A stretch of 64,000 bases of DNA from Xanthomonas nasturtii (GCF_001660815.1 NZ_LYMI01000078.1:62001-126000), one strand, 5' to 3'; positions 44,906-57,657 are shown, counted from the first letter of the stretch. Made by a program: numbers and translations. The notes: a model not told the origin generated them from the sequence alone.

Positions 44906-45355
44906 GACGGACTTCCGGCAAACAAGCTGGCTAGTTTAGCAAGCGGGCCGCATGCGCGGAACGCGCGCGGGGAAGACCCGGGACTGGCAATGACCAGCGC
45001 TGCGACAGCGCTGCCGGTGGAACCGGCCGGTATCCAGCCAGGGCTCCGAAAAGCCCTGTACCAAGACCCGGCCGCGGGCAGAGCCCGATGCTTCCAACCG
45101 CGCCCCGCAAGCATCAGGTGCAACAGCATTTCTGCTCACTGTTGTCATTTAGTAAAGCCCGCTCCAGCCTGAATCACCAGCGGCGGGATCGCCTGGACGG
45201 ACATGATTTCGCAAGGCAAGGACGGCGACGATAAATGCCCCGTGCATCGAACTGAACGGCTCCAGACGTCTGCTGGAAAGCAGTGCGAAACCAGGTAGAC
45301 GGAGTTGGAAACGAACGCTCAAGATAGCGTCTCGATACCCCCTGGAAGATCAAAA
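44906..45355. other. 450-base gap between prfB and the DUF1176-like gene
   Basis: The two flanking genes diverge, so both promoters should lie here. No gene, repeat or convincing promoter is seen. An in-frame extension from 45305 lacks a signal sequence and is treated as leader. Confidence 0.5.
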
Positions 45356-46390
45356 ATGCGCATCAAACTTATCGCCGCCGCACTGATACTCTCGCCTGGC
45401 GCGGCGCTTGCCGCAGCCTCCGCAGGCGGTGTCGAGTTCAGTCACAAGGACTGGACGATCGCCTGCGACAACACCCGTACCTGCCGTGCCGCCGGCTACC
45501 AGCCAGAGGAAACCGAACCGGCAGTTTCGGTGCTGCTGACCCGCAAGGCAGGAGCAGCGCAACCGGTGACGGCGCAACTCAAACTCGGTCAGCTCAAACA
45601 GGCTGCTGCTCCCTCCACCCTGACATTGTCCATCGGCACACGCGATCTCGGCCGCCTGAATCTGCAAGGCACGACAGGCAGCGCCACGCTGAGCGCTGCC
45701 CAGACCAGCGCACTGCTGGCTGCACTGACCGGTAAGAGCGTAGCGATCGCGGCGGTCGGTAACGACGGTCGCCGTTGGCAGCTCTCCGATCAGGGCGCCA
45801 GCGCCGTGCTGCTCAAGATGGATGAGTTTCAGGGTCGCCTGGGCACCCGCGGCGCTCTGATCCGCAAAGGCAATGGCAATGAATCGGCCGTCTTGCCGGC
45901 GCTTGCGGCTCCACAGGTACAGGTGGCTAAGCTCGCTGCCGCGCAGCCCGGCGATGCCAAGCTGGCGCGTCTGCCGGCGCTGTATGCCGCGCTGAAAACC
46001 GCTCTTCCCGCCAATGAGCAGTGCCAGGCGCTGGAGCAAGGCGGTGCGCAGGAGCCGCTGAACATCACGCGCCTCAGCAACGACAAGCTGCTGGTCTCGG
46101 CCGCCTGCACGCTGGGCGCCTACAACCTCGGCATGGGGTATTGGGTAGTCAACGCGCGCGCGCCCTTCGCACCTGTGCTGGTGACCATGGAGGGCACCGA
46201 GTTGAGCGGGTCGACCATCCGCTCGTCGCAGAAGGGACGTGGCCTGGGAGATTGCTCGGTTGATGCCAGCTGGAGCTGGACAGGACAGCGCTTCGTGCAG
46301 ACCGCCAAGTCCAATTCCGGCCTGTGCCGCGAGATCGCCGCCGGCGGTGCCTGGCAGCTACCCACGCTGGTGACGGCAGTCAAGAAGTAA
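45356..46390 (+). CDS. Exported DUF1176-like protein
   Basis: Protein of 344 residues with a signal peptide (MRIKLIAAALILSPGAALAAA). The mature part has a DUF1176-like pattern: FSHKDWTIACDNTRTCRAAGY near the N terminus, VLLTRKAG, and paired Cys towards the C terminus (GDCSVDASWSWTG, GLCREIA). These Cys could form disulfides in the periplasm. Function is unknown for the family. GGAAGA lies upstream of the ATG. It is the only + strand gene between rpfF and the feoA/enoyl-CoA hydratase divergence, so it is probably transcribed alone. Confidence 0.85.
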   Translation: MRIKLIAAALILSPGAALAAASAGGVEFSHKDWTIACDNTRTCRAAGYQPEETEPAVSVLLTRKAGAAQPVTAQLKLGQLKQAAAPSTLTLSIGTRDLGRLNLQGTTGSATLSAAQTSALLAALTGKSVAIAAVGNDGRRWQLSDQGASAVLLKMDEFQGRLGTRGALIRKGNGNESAVLPALAAPQVQVAKLAAAQPGDAKLARLPALYAALKTALPANEQCQALEQGGAQEPLNITRLSNDKLLVSAACTLGAYNLGMGYWVVNARAPFAPVLVTMEGTELSGSTIRSSQKGRGLGDCSVDASWSWTGQRFVQTAKSNSGLCREIAAGGAWQLPTLVTAVKK

Positions 46391-46491
46391 CAGAGCGATT
46401 ACTGGACAACTGCGGGCACCACTGTGCGCCCGCAGCCATTTGCACCAACGGAACGGATCAGCGCCGGCAAGCCGGTCGCCGCACGTTCAAC

Positions 46492-48231
46492 TCAGGCCGC
46501 ATCCATCGCCGGCTCGCAATGCTCGACGATCAGCTGCACCGCCGTGCCGCCGCGATAGTCGTCGGCGACCAGGCGATAGGCCAACCGCACCATCCGGCCG
46601 GGCTCGCTGCCGTGCCAGCCGTTGAAGTGGATGGCATTGAGCGGCTCGGCGCGTCCGGCGCACCGCAAGGTCAGCTTGAGATGGCGCTCCTTGAGCACGC
46701 GGTACTGCAACACTTCGAACTGACCGTCGAACAGCGGCTCGGGAAAACCCTGCCCCCACGGCCCGGCCACGCGTAGCGCTTCGGCGTGCACGTGGTCGAG
46801 TTCGTGCGCGGCCAGTTCGCCGTCGCTGTGCAATTCGGCATGCAGCAGCGAGGCGTCCACCATCGCCGTCACCTGCGCCTGGAAGGCCTGCTCGAACGTG
46901 GCCAACGCCGCGTGATCGATGCTCAAGCCGGCGGCCATCGCATGCCCACCGAATTTCTGGATCAAGCCGGGATGGCGCGCGTCCACCGCCGCCAGCACAT
47001 CGCGGATATGCAGGCCTGGAATCGAGCGCGCCGAGCCGCGCAACAGGGTGCTACCCGGCTCCGCGGGCGCCAGCGCGATCACCGGACGGTGCAGGCGGTC
47101 CTTGAGTTTGGAGGCGACCAGACCGATCACGCCCGGGTGCCATTCGGCATCGAACAGGCAGGCAGCCATCGGCAAGGCGCCATCGGCATCCAGCACCACC
47201 TTGGTCACGGCTTGCTCGGCATCGTCGGTCATCAACTGCTGCACCGCGCGGCGCTCGGCATTGATCTCTTCCAGCGTGCCGGCAATCTCGCGCGCCTGGC
47301 TCCAGTCTTCGCTGAGCAACAACTCGATGCCCAGTGCCATGTCCTCGAGCCGACCGGCCGCATTGAGACGTGGCCCGAGCGCAAACCCGATATCGCTGGC
47401 GCTCAGCCGCGCCACATCGCGGCCGCTGGCATCGATCAGGGCGCGCAAGCCGATACAGCCCTTGCCCTCACGCAGGCGGCGCAAGCCGGCCGACACCAGC
47501 GCACGGTTGTTGGTATCCAGCGGCACCAGATCGGCGACGGTGCCGACCGCGACCAGATCCAGCAACACCGACAGATCCGGCTCGGCGCGCTCGGCAAAGG
47601 CGCCGCGTGCGCGCAACACGCCACGCAACGCCAGCAACACGTAGAAGATCACGCCAACCCCGGCCAGCGTCTTGCTGGGGAACGTGTCCTGGGCCAGATT
47701 CGGGTCGACGATCGCATCGGCCGGCGGCAGCACCTCGCCCGGCAGGTGGTGGTCGGTGACCAGTACGGTCCAGCCACGCGCCTTGGCTGCGGCCACACCG
47801 GCATGGCAGGCGATGCCGTGATCGACGGTGACCAGCACATCCGGCTGCAACGCCGCCAGTTCGTCGACCAATGCGGGCGACAGGCCATAGCCATGCACCA
47901 TGCGATTGGGCACGGCGTGGTGCACATCCAGCGCGCCGAGCATGCGCAAGCCGCGCACACCCACCGCGCAGGCGGTGGCGCCATCGCAGTCGAAATCGCC
48001 CACCACCAGGATGCGCCGTTGCTGGGCGATCGCATCGGCCAGTAGCTCGGCGGCCACACCGCTGTTGTGCAGCAGTTCCGGTGACAACAACTGGCCCAGC
48101 CGCGGTTGCGCGCCTTGCGCATCGGTGACCCCGCGCGCGGCATAGATCCGGCGCAGCAGCGGCAACATGGTATCGGGCCAACTGCCGGCCTGCCCGGAAG
48201 GGCGCCGGACGATCCGCGGAGGCGAACTCAT
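46492..48231 (-). CDS. recJ: Single-stranded-DNA exonuclease RecJ
   Basis: DHH-family 5'-3' exonuclease of 579 residues acting in recombination and mismatch repair. Motifs: VVGDFDCDGATA, VTVDHG, VTDHHLPGE (the DHH motif) and GRLNAAGR-type FALGPRLNAAGRLEDM, then the DHHA1 region GGHAMAAGLS. ATG 48231 overlaps the rpfE stop by four bases (ATGA), so translation is coupled. A longer frame to 48555 lies inside rpfE and is not real. It is the last gene of the dapB-to-recJ string. Confidence 0.96.
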   Translation of the reverse strand: MSSPPRIVRRPSGQAGSWPDTMLPLLRRIYAARGVTDAQGAQPRLGQLLSPELLHNSGVAAELLADAIAQQRRILVVGDFDCDGATACAVGVRGLRMLGALDVHHAVPNRMVHGYGLSPALVDELAALQPDVLVTVDHGIACHAGVAAAKARGWTVLVTDHHLPGEVLPPADAIVDPNLAQDTFPSKTLAGVGVIFYVLLALRGVLRARGAFAERAEPDLSVLLDLVAVGTVADLVPLDTNNRALVSAGLRRLREGKGCIGLRALIDASGRDVARLSASDIGFALGPRLNAAGRLEDMALGIELLLSEDWSQAREIAGTLEEINAERRAVQQLMTDDAEQAVTKVVLDADGALPMAACLFDAEWHPGVIGLVASKLKDRLHRPVIALAPAEPGSTLLRGSARSIPGLHIRDVLAAVDARHPGLIQKFGGHAMAAGLSIDHAALATFEQAFQAQVTAMVDASLLHAELHSDGELAAHELDHVHAEALRVAGPWGQGFPEPLFDGQFEVLQYRVLKERHLKLTLRCAGRAEPLNAIHFNGWHGSEPGRMVRLAYRLVADDYRGGTAVQLIVEHCEPAMDAA

Positions 48232-49148
48232 TGCGCCAGCTGTACCCGTGGCTTGCGCCAGAAACGCCAGCGTTGCGCATGCGTGAGCGACACGCTGTCG
48301 CCGTCCTGGAAATCCAGCACCAGCCGATCCAGCTCGCCGCGCGCCATTGCCGCCAGCAACGGCGCCACCGCGTCCTCGCTGAACTGCTGCAATGAACGCA
48401 GATGGCGCAGGTCCACCAGCGCATCCACGCGCTGTTCGCCCTGCGCGTCGGCACCTGCCGCCAGCGCCAGCGCACGCAGCAGCGATTCGCGGCTGCGCAC
48501 CTGGCGATGCGGCGATGTCACCGCATGCGGCAACACGCCGCCACCCCAGAACCACACCGAATTGATCGCCGGTTTACCGCTGGCCACGCGGCCTTCGTTC
48601 CAGGGATGTTGATGCAGCAGCACCTGCGCTTCGGTCAGCAAGGCACGCCAGCGGCGGCCACTGTCGCCGGCCGGCAAATGCTCGAACAGATCGTCGCCAA
48701 TGGCGACATCCGGCGGCGCAAACTCCGGCAACTTCGCATCCGGCGACAAACGCAGATACCAGCGCGCTGGCGTGGGCGCATCCAGCAGGAATCCTGCATC
48801 GCCGAACATCGGCTTGAGGATCGGCAGCAGTACCGCCAGATCCTCGGCGGTGGGGCCAAGCGCCTCGCCGTAGCCCATCAGCCGCGCGCCCTGCATGTCC
48901 GGCACCACATAGGCCGGGTCGGCACGCACCCAGGTCGCGCCAGCGGCATCGCCGGCATCCAGCTGCCGGGTCAACGCGGCCACCGGCCAGTGCGTCGGCG
49001 TCAGGCTGAAATGGCGCTGCAATTGCGCCACTTCGCCCGCCTCGGCGGGGTGCTGGTCGGCGCGTGCGAGCGCACGCGCCACCGCCGTGTCGCCCAGGGT
49101 TCCGGGCAGACGGCGTTTTTCCGGCAGCAGCAGCGTGGCGGTGGTCAT
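48228..49148 (-). CDS. rpfE: RpfE, phosphoglycerate-mutase-like regulatory protein
   Basis: Protein of 306 residues matching RpfE of the Xanthomonas rpf cluster by position (between greA and recJ) and content. Family members resemble cofactor-independent phosphoglycerate mutases in the C-terminal part. Here NSVWFWGGGVLP near 180 and a run of basic residues near the C terminus (RWRFWRKPRVQL) stand out. No complete metal-binding set could be identified. Its role in virulence regulation is minor and poorly defined. The start is 16 bases after greA; the stop overlaps recJ. Confidence 0.85.
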   Translation of the reverse strand: MTTATLLLPEKRRLPGTLGDTAVARALARADQHPAEAGEVAQLQRHFSLTPTHWPVAALTRQLDAGDAAGATWVRADPAYVVPDMQGARLMGYGEALGPTAEDLAVLLPILKPMFGDAGFLLDAPTPARWYLRLSPDAKLPEFAPPDVAIGDDLFEHLPAGDSGRRWRALLTEAQVLLHQHPWNEGRVASGKPAINSVWFWGGGVLPHAVTSPHRQVRSRESLLRALALAAGADAQGEQRVDALVDLRHLRSLQQFSEDAVAPLLAAMARGELDRLVLDFQDGDSVSLTHAQRWRFWRKPRVQLAQ

Positions 49149-49164
49149 CGCGCGGTGGTGCCGG

Positions 49165-49637
49165 TCAATCCAGGTAGGCCACGCTGACGACTTCGTACTC
49201 GCGCTGGCCGGCCGGCGCGTCGATGGTGACCGAGTCGCCTTCCAGCTTGCCGATCAGCGCACGCGCCAGCGGCGAAGAAATCGCGATCAGGCCCATCTTG
49301 ATGTCCGCTTCCAGATCGCCAACGATCTGGTAGCGCTTCTCTTCGTCGGTCTCGGTGTCTGCCAGCGTCACCGTGGCGCCGAACACGATCTTGGTGCCGG
49401 CCGACAGCTTGGTGATGTCGATGATCTCGGCATGCGAGAGCTCGCCTTCCAGCTGCTTGATGCGGCCTTCGATGAAGCTCTGCTGCTCGCGCGCGGCGTG
49501 ATACTCGGCGTTTTCCTTCAGGTCGCCGTGCGCACGCGCTTCGGCAATCGCATTGATCACCTCCGGACGCTTGACCGACTTCAGCTGGTCCAGCTCTTCG
49601 CGCAGGCGCAGCGCGCCCTTGGATGTCATGGGTGCTC

Positions 49638-49641
<4 letters not shown>
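49165..49641 (-). CDS. greA: Transcription elongation factor GreA
   Basis: Protein of 158 residues that rescues backtracked RNA polymerase by stimulating transcript cleavage. It has an N-terminal coiled coil (about 10-75) with the acidic tip region [20 protein letters not shown] and a C-terminal globular FKBP-like domain (about 82-156). ATG 49641 overlaps the carB stop by four bases. The upstream in-frame extension lies within carB. Confidence 0.96.
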
Positions 49642-52880
<3,239 letters not shown>

Positions 52881-52881
52881 T

Positions 52882-53286
52882 TCAGCTCCGGGACCGGGGA
52901 CCGGGGAACGGGGACCCGGACTCCAACTTCTGATTGAGTGAGTAGTGCAACTTGTGCAGCATTTTGCTGACACGCTCGGCGACATCCAGGACGATTTCGA
53001 CCTGATGCGGCTCAGCCAGCGCGAGCTCTGAAGCAAGTGTCAACTGTGTTTGTAATTCTGCAACCGAACCACGCGCGATCGAAATAAATCGCGCATAGTC
53101 CTTGGTCGAACCGCGAGCATTTCCTTCGGCGATGTTGGAAGGCACCGAGACTGCAGCGCGCTGCAGCTGCGACGAAAGTCCATAACGTTCTTCACGCGGA
53201 AACGCGCCAGTCAGTTCGTAGACCATCTTCGCCAGCGTCATTGCAAGACGCCAGACTTCCAGTTCGCGGAAATGCGAAGGGCTCAA
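52882..53286 (-). CDS. Four-helix-bundle protein, S23/IVP family, inserted in carAB
   Basis: Protein of 134 residues of the 23S rRNA intervening-sequence (S23/Avd-like) family: [21 protein letters not shown], the conserved [29 protein letters not shown], then amphipathic helices. It starts at TTG 53286, overlapping the carA stop (TTGA). Its stop lies one base before the carB ATG. The last 11 residues ([11 protein letters not shown]) are encoded by the left heptamer array, not by the fold. Family members are often carried in rRNA insertions or retroelements, and their roles are unclear. The flanking 30-bp inverted arrays suggest a mobile cassette now co-translated with carAB. Confidence 0.9.
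   Translation of the reverse strand: MSPSHFRELEVWRLAMTLAKMVYELTGAFPREERYGLSSQLQRAAVSVPSNIAEGNARGSTKDYARFISIARGSVAELQTQLTLASELALAEPHQVEIVLDVAERVSKMLHKLHYSLNQKLESGSPFPGPRSRS
52890..52919. repeat. Heptamer array, left arm of the S23 cassette
   Basis: Four GGGA-type heptamers on the + strand (GGGACCG twice, GGGAACG, GGGACCC) plus GG. It is the inverted counterpart of 53297-53326 with two mismatches in 30. The four G3 runs with four-base spacers fit the classical G-quadruplex pattern on the + strand. It encodes the C terminus of the S23-like protein on the - strand. Confidence 0.9.
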
Positions 53287-54437
53287 GCATTGCCACCCGG
53301 GTCCCTGGTCCCCGGTCCCCGGTCCCGCATCAGCGCGGTGAACCGATCAAACAACGGCCCCACGTCGCGCGGGCCCGGCGAGGCTTCCGGGTGGCCCTGG
53401 AACGAGAACGCCGGTGCGTCGGTCAGTGCGATGCCCTGGTTGGTGCCATCGAACAGCGAACGATGGGTCACCCGCACATTGGCCGGCAGCGTGGTCTCGT
53501 CCACCGCAAAGCCGTGATTTTGCGAAGTAATCATCACCCGCCCGCCGTCCAGATCCTGCACGGGATGGTTGGCACCATGGTGACCGGTGGCCATCTTCAC
53601 CGTCTTCGCGCCAGCGGCCAGCGCCAGCAACTGATGGCCCAGACAGATGCCGAAGGTCGGCACCTGCTTGGCGATCAATTCCTTGATCGCGTCAATGGCG
53701 TAATCGCAGGGTTCCGGATCGCCCGGGCCGTTGGACAGGAACACGCCGTCGGGCTGCATCGCCAGCACTTCGGCCACCGGCGTGCGGGCCGGCACCACGG
53801 TGACGTCGCAACCACGATCGGCCAGCATGCGCAGGATGTTGAGTTTCACGCCATAGTCATACGCCACGACTTTGTGCTTCAACTCGGCGCGTACGAAGGT
53901 GTCGGAATTGAGATCCAGCGAGCCTTCCTGCCAGCTGTAGTTGCTCTCGGTCGAGACCACCTTGGCCAGATCCATGCCCTTCAGGCCGGGGAAGTTGCGC
54001 GCGGCTTCCAGCGCCTTGTCGACATCGATCTCGCCGGCCATCAGCGCACCGTTCTGAGCGCCCTTCTGGCGCAGCAGGCGGGTCAGCTTGCGGGTGTCGA
54101 TGCCGGAAATGGCGACGACACCGCGGGCCTGCAGCCATTCCGGCAAGGCCACCTGGCTGCGCCAGTTGCTGGGACGACGCGGCACATCGCGCACGATCAG
54201 GCCGGCGGCCCAGATCTTGCGGGCTTCGTCGTCCTGGTCGGTAAAGCCGGTGTTGCCGATATGCGGATAGGTCAGCGTGACCATCTGGCGGGCGTAGGAG
54301 GGATCGGTCAGGACTTCCTGATAGCCGGTCATGGCGGTGTTGAACACCACTTCACCGACGGAAAGCCCGTTGGCGCCTACGGATTCGCCCTCGAACACGG
54401 TGCCGTCTTCGAGGACAAGGATTGCGGGTTGGGTCAC
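53283..54437 (-). CDS. carA: Carbamoyl-phosphate synthase small subunit
   Basis: Glutamine amidotransferase of 384 residues that feeds ammonia to CarB. It has the N-terminal CPSase small-chain domain and a C-terminal class I GATase with the catalytic Cys in [13 protein letters not shown] and His/Glu in [11 protein letters not shown]. The start is GTG at 54437 ([19 protein letters not shown]). The last residues ([14 protein letters not shown]) come from the right heptamer array, so the protein is about 10 residues longer than an uninterrupted carA would give. The stop overlaps the S23 start. An open frame running to 55148 is a shadow. Confidence 0.96.
   Translation of the reverse strand: MTQPAILVLEDGTVFEGESVGANGLSVGEVVFNTAMTGYQEVLTDPSYARQMVTLTYPHIGNTGFTDQDDEARKIWAAGLIVRDVPRRPSNWRSQVALPEWLQARGVVAISGIDTRKLTRLLRQKGAQNGALMAGEIDVDKALEAARNFPGLKGMDLAKVVSTESNYSWQEGSLDLNSDTFVRAELKHKVVAYDYGVKLNILRMLADRGCDVTVVPARTPVAEVLAMQPDGVFLSNGPGDPEPCDYAIDAIKELIAKQVPTFGICLGHQLLALAAGAKTVKMATGHHGANHPVQDLDGGRVMITSQNHGFAVDETTLPANVRVTHRSLFDGTNQGIALTDAPAFSFQGHPEASPGPRDVGPLFDRFTALMRDRGPGTRDPGGNA
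53297..53326. repeat. Heptamer array, right arm of the S23 cassette
   Basis: Inverted copy of 52890-52919, differing at two of 30 positions and 377 bases away. On the - (coding) strand it carries four GGGA-type heptamers, so the carA mRNA end would be G-rich. It lies inside the carA C-terminal coding region. Confidence 0.9.
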
Positions 54438-54676
54438 GTGGGGTCTCGCTCTGGCTGCCTGGGACTCCGATGCGCTTCCGGCCAAATTCCGGTTGCAGCA
54501 AAGCGCGGACGCGGTGCTGGGGACCGGTCCGACGCTGGTTCGGGCAAGCGAGAATTGTAAAGGCAAGTGCCCCGGCATGCCAGCCTGAAGAGCATGCGAA
54601 GCAGCACGGGTGTCGGCGCCGCGGCATGAATAGGCAGGCCACTGCGGCTGCCGTTCATGCGCGGTTGCGCGCCGGC

Positions 54677-55393
54677 TTACAACACCAGATCGCGCACGCG
54701 GTAGCTGCCGGCCGGCTTGCCGATCAGTCGTTTGGCCGCATGCAATGCGCCGCGCGCGAAGATGTCGCGATTGGTGGCGCGATGCACCAGCTCGACCCGC
54801 TCGCCCAGCCCGGTGAATTGCACGGTGTGTTCGCCGACGATGTCGCCGGCGCGCAGGCTGGCATAGCGCGGCTGCGCGCCACTGCCGGTGGCCGCCTCGC
54901 CTAGCGTCAACGCGGTGCCGGAAGGCGCGTCCTGCTTGTGCACGTGATGCGCTTCGATGATGTCGCAATCCCAACCCGGCAACGTGCCGGCGGCACGCTC
55001 CACCAGCTCGGTCAACACCGCAACACCGAGACTGAAGTTGGACGCCCACACCAATGGAATCTGCTGCGCGGCATCGCGCAGTGCTACGCGCTGCGCCTCG
55101 TCCAGCCCGGTGGTGCCGGACACCAGCGGCTTGCCGCGCTGCGCGCACAACGCCAGGATCGGTGCAAAGCCCTGCGGCAGGCTGAAGTCGATGGCCACAT
55201 CGAACGCGGGCGCACCGCCGAGTTCGCTGGCGGCAAAGAACGGCACACCGTCGACCACCCGCTGCGAGGGCGAGCGGCCCACCACGGCGCCGACCACCTG
55301 CACGGCCTCGTCTTCGGCAGCCAATCGCAGCAACGCCTTGCCCATCCGCCCGGAGGCGCCGTGGATCAGAACTTTCACAGCAGAGGTTGTCAT
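54677..55393 (-). CDS. dapB: 4-hydroxy-tetrahydrodipicolinate reductase
   Basis: Enzyme of 238 residues in lysine and diaminopimelate synthesis. It has the N-terminal NAD(P)-binding fold with [26 protein letters not shown] and the signature [16 protein letters not shown]. It is somewhat shorter than the enteric protein (about 270) but complete. ATG 55393 opens the standard N terminus; the frame upstream reads through a heptamer array. It is followed by carA after 239 bases, an order shared with many proteobacteria. Confidence 0.96.
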   Translation of the reverse strand: MTTSAVKVLIHGASGRMGKALLRLAAEDEAVQVVGAVVGRSPSQRVVDGVPFFAASELGGAPAFDVAIDFSLPQGFAPILALCAQRGKPLVSGTTGLDEAQRVALRDAAQQIPLVWASNFSLGVAVLTELVERAAGTLPGWDCDIIEAHHVHKQDAPSGTALTLGEAATGSGAQPRYASLRAGDIVGEHTVQFTGLGERVELVHRATNRDIFARGALHAAKRLIGKPAGSYRVRDLVL

Positions 55394-55738
55394 GGCGGCA
55401 GGCTGGCTTGGCGATGTGGGTGGTACACGATAGCCGGGATTGGGATTTGGGATTGGCGATTCGTCACTGCGGTGCCGCACTGCGCGCGTTGCACGGCAAT
55501 GCGACTGCTCGCTTTCGAGGCTGGCGACGGGGCGTAGCGAACGGTTCTTGAAGAGGTAGCGACGAGCGGAGAGCAGCAGAAGCGATCGGCCGCTCTACGC
55601 GTGGCGATCGCAATGCAGCGTGCAGTCTTCACGCCAGCGTGAGCTGCGCCCGGCGCAAGCGCAGACACGTGCCGTACCAACCGACGTACGCAGCGAACAC
55701 ATCCGCCTGGCATTGCGCAGTAATTTTGTCAGCCGCGC
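55394..55738. other. 345-base gap upstream of dapB
   Basis: No gene recognised. It holds a single heptamer array (55436-55463) and presumably the dapB promoter. Confidence 0.5.
55436..55463. repeat. Single heptamer array upstream of dapB
   Basis: GGGATTG, GGATTT, GGGATTG, then GCGATTCG. It is a degenerate relative of the arrays at carAB and yeiP, without a visible inverted partner nearby. Confidence 0.65.
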
Positions 55739-56458
55739 TTAATCGCCGATACCGTCCAGGCGCTTGCTCCAGCTTTCCACTTCGCTGCGCTGCAGGCGGC
55801 GTTCGAACAGCGTGCGCCACGACGGCACCAGCGGCAGCTGCAAAACCGCAGTGACTGCTGCAACATCGACCTTGCGCGCGTACAACAGCTGTTGCAGGCG
55901 CGACAGCGTCCATTGCGGATGCGGTCGCGCCTGCAGGGTCAGCAGATCGCCGGCCGCAACGCTGCCCGGCTGCAGCACCCGGTAGTACCAGCCGGTGCGG
56001 CCGGTTTCCTGCACGCGCCGCGCCAGCTCACGCACACCGAACCTGTCCGACAGTTTCCAGCACGGTTGGCGCACCTGCGACACCTCCACCACTGCCGTGC
56101 CCAGGGCGAAGCGATCGCCCAGACAGACCTCGGCTTCGGTCAGGCCGACACTGCTGAGGTTTTCGCCAAAGGCGCCGGCAGCATCCAGCAACCCATGCGC
56201 GCCAAGTTCATCGCGCCAGGCTGCATAGTGATCGCGCGGGTAATGATGGATGGCCTTGTCCGGCCCGCCGTGCACGCGTCGGTCGCCCTGCGCGTCGCCT
56301 TGCAGGCCTTCCATGCCCACCTGCACCGCACCTTGCACTGCACGTTTGTCGATCGCGCTATGGCTACCTGGGCGGGTGAAACCGCGCACGCTGCCGATCG
56401 CCACGCTGTCGATCCTTACCGCAATCGGTGCGCCCTGTCCCGCCGTTGCCACTGTCAC
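55739..56458 (-). CDS. MOSC-domain protein, YiiM-like
   Basis: Protein of 239 residues with a MOSC domain: GLQGDAQGDRRVHGGPDKAIHHYPRDHY, FGENLSSVGL, the Cys in VRQPCWKL, and a C-terminal helical extension as in YiiM. YiiM-type proteins bind molybdenum cofactor and reduce N-hydroxylated compounds such as 6-hydroxylaminopurine. The start overlaps the stop of the aminotransferase gene by four bases, so the two are coupled. Confidence 0.9.
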   Translation of the reverse strand: MTVATAGQGAPIAVRIDSVAIGSVRGFTRPGSHSAIDKRAVQGAVQVGMEGLQGDAQGDRRVHGGPDKAIHHYPRDHYAAWRDELGAHGLLDAAGAFGENLSSVGLTEAEVCLGDRFALGTAVVEVSQVRQPCWKLSDRFGVRELARRVQETGRTGWYYRVLQPGSVAAGDLLTLQARPHPQWTLSRLQQLLYARKVDVAAVTAVLQLPLVPSWRTLFERRLQRSEVESWSKRLDGIGD

Positions 56459-57657
56459 GCGCCCTGCCCCGGCAGCTCGGCCAGCGCCTCACGCAGCAGC
56501 TCGCCCAGGACCTGGATGCCTGCATCAATCTTCTCTGCGGGCACGGTGACGAACGACAGGCGTAGCGTATTGGTCTGCGGCAAGGTGGCAAAGAACGGCG
56601 CACCCGGCACGAACGCGACATTGCGTGCAATGGCCCGCGCCAGCAACGCGGTGCCGTCCAGCCCGGGCGGCAGGCTCACCCACAGGAACATCCCGCCTTC
56701 AGGACGGTTCCATTGCACCTGTTCTGGGAAATGCAGGTCCAGTGCCTCCAGCATCAGGCTGCACTGGCGTGCGTACAGAGCGCGGATCTGCGGAATATGG
56801 GTGTCGAGAAAGTCGTCCTGCAGCGTCTGGTACACCACGCGCTGGGTGAACGATGGGGTGTGCAGATCGGCGGCCTGCTTGGCCTGGATCAGTTTGCCCA
56901 GCACCGCTTCGGGCGCCACCACATAGCCCAGCCGCAGGCCGGGTGCGAGCACCTTGGAAAACGAGCCCATGTAGATGACGCCTTCCGGGTTCATCGACAG
57001 CAGGCTCGGTAGCGGCTGGCCGCTGTAGTACAGCTCGCCGTACGGGTCGTCTTCGACGATCGGCACACCCGCCTCGGCCGCGCGCGCCACCAACGCCTGG
57101 CGACGCGCCAGCGGCAGGCGCCGGCCGGTGGGGTTCTGGAAATTCGGCAGGCAGTACAGAAACCGCGCATCGGCCAGCAGTGACGGATCCAGCGCGTCCA
57201 CCACCACGCCGTCCTCGTCCGACGGCATGCCGACGAATGCCGGCTGGAATAACGAAAACGCCTGGAGTGCACCCAGATAGCTCGGCGTTTCCACCAGCAC
57301 CTTGCTGCCTTCGTCGATGAAGACCTTGCCGAGCAGGTCCAGGCCCTGTTGCGAGCCGGTGGTGATCAGCACCTGGCTGGGCCGGATGCTGGCGCCATCG
57401 CGGCTCAAGCGCGCGGCCACCCAGTCGCGCAGCGGCGCATAGCCTTCGGTGGGGCCGTATTGCAAGGCCGCCTGTGGCGCGTCGCGCAGCACCTGGTCGC
57501 TGGCCGCGCGCATGCGCTCCACCGGAAAGGTCGCTGGCGAGGGCAGACCGCCGGCGAAGGAAATGACCTCCGGCCGCTCGGTCACCTTGAGGATTTCGCG
57601 AATCGCCGAACTTGTCAGCGCCTGCGCACGTCGGGAGATCTGGAAGGAGGTCGTCAT
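56455..57657 (-). CDS. PLP-dependent aminotransferase, 2-aminoadipate type
   Basis: Fold type I aminotransferase of 400 residues. Features: FAGGLPSPATFP near the N terminus, ALQYGPTEGYAPLRDWVAARL, the cofactor-contacting EDDPYGELYY, and the Schiff-base Lys in GSFSKVLAPGLRLGY. It has no helix-turn-helix domain, so it is an enzyme rather than a MocR regulator. It resembles LysN/2-aminoadipate or aromatic aminotransferases; the substrate is not decided. ATG 57657 has GGAGG upstream. About 230 bases upstream (57658-57886) hold no gene. Confidence 0.9.
   Translation of the reverse strand: MTTSFQISRRAQALTSSAIREILKVTERPEVISFAGGLPSPATFPVERMRAASDQVLRDAPQAALQYGPTEGYAPLRDWVAARLSRDGASIRPSQVLITTGSQQGLDLLGKVFIDEGSKVLVETPSYLGALQAFSLFQPAFVGMPSDEDGVVVDALDPSLLADARFLYCLPNFQNPTGRRLPLARRQALVARAAEAGVPIVEDDPYGELYYSGQPLPSLLSMNPEGVIYMGSFSKVLAPGLRLGYVVAPEAVLGKLIQAKQAADLHTPSFTQRVVYQTLQDDFLDTHIPQIRALYARQCSLMLEALDLHFPEQVQWNRPEGGMFLWVSLPPGLDGTALLARAIARNVAFVPGAPFFATLPQTNTLRLSFVTVPAEKIDAGIQVLGELLREALAELPGQGA

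Noticed and set aside
44906-46491. rpfD (LytTR regulator), sometimes reported in rpf clusters
   Set aside because: The only gene here encodes an exported DUF1176-like protein; no LytTR domain is seen.
52882-53286. Diversity-generating retroelement suggested by the Avd-like S23 protein
   Set aside because: No reverse transcriptase gene and no template/variable repeat pair was found in the window.
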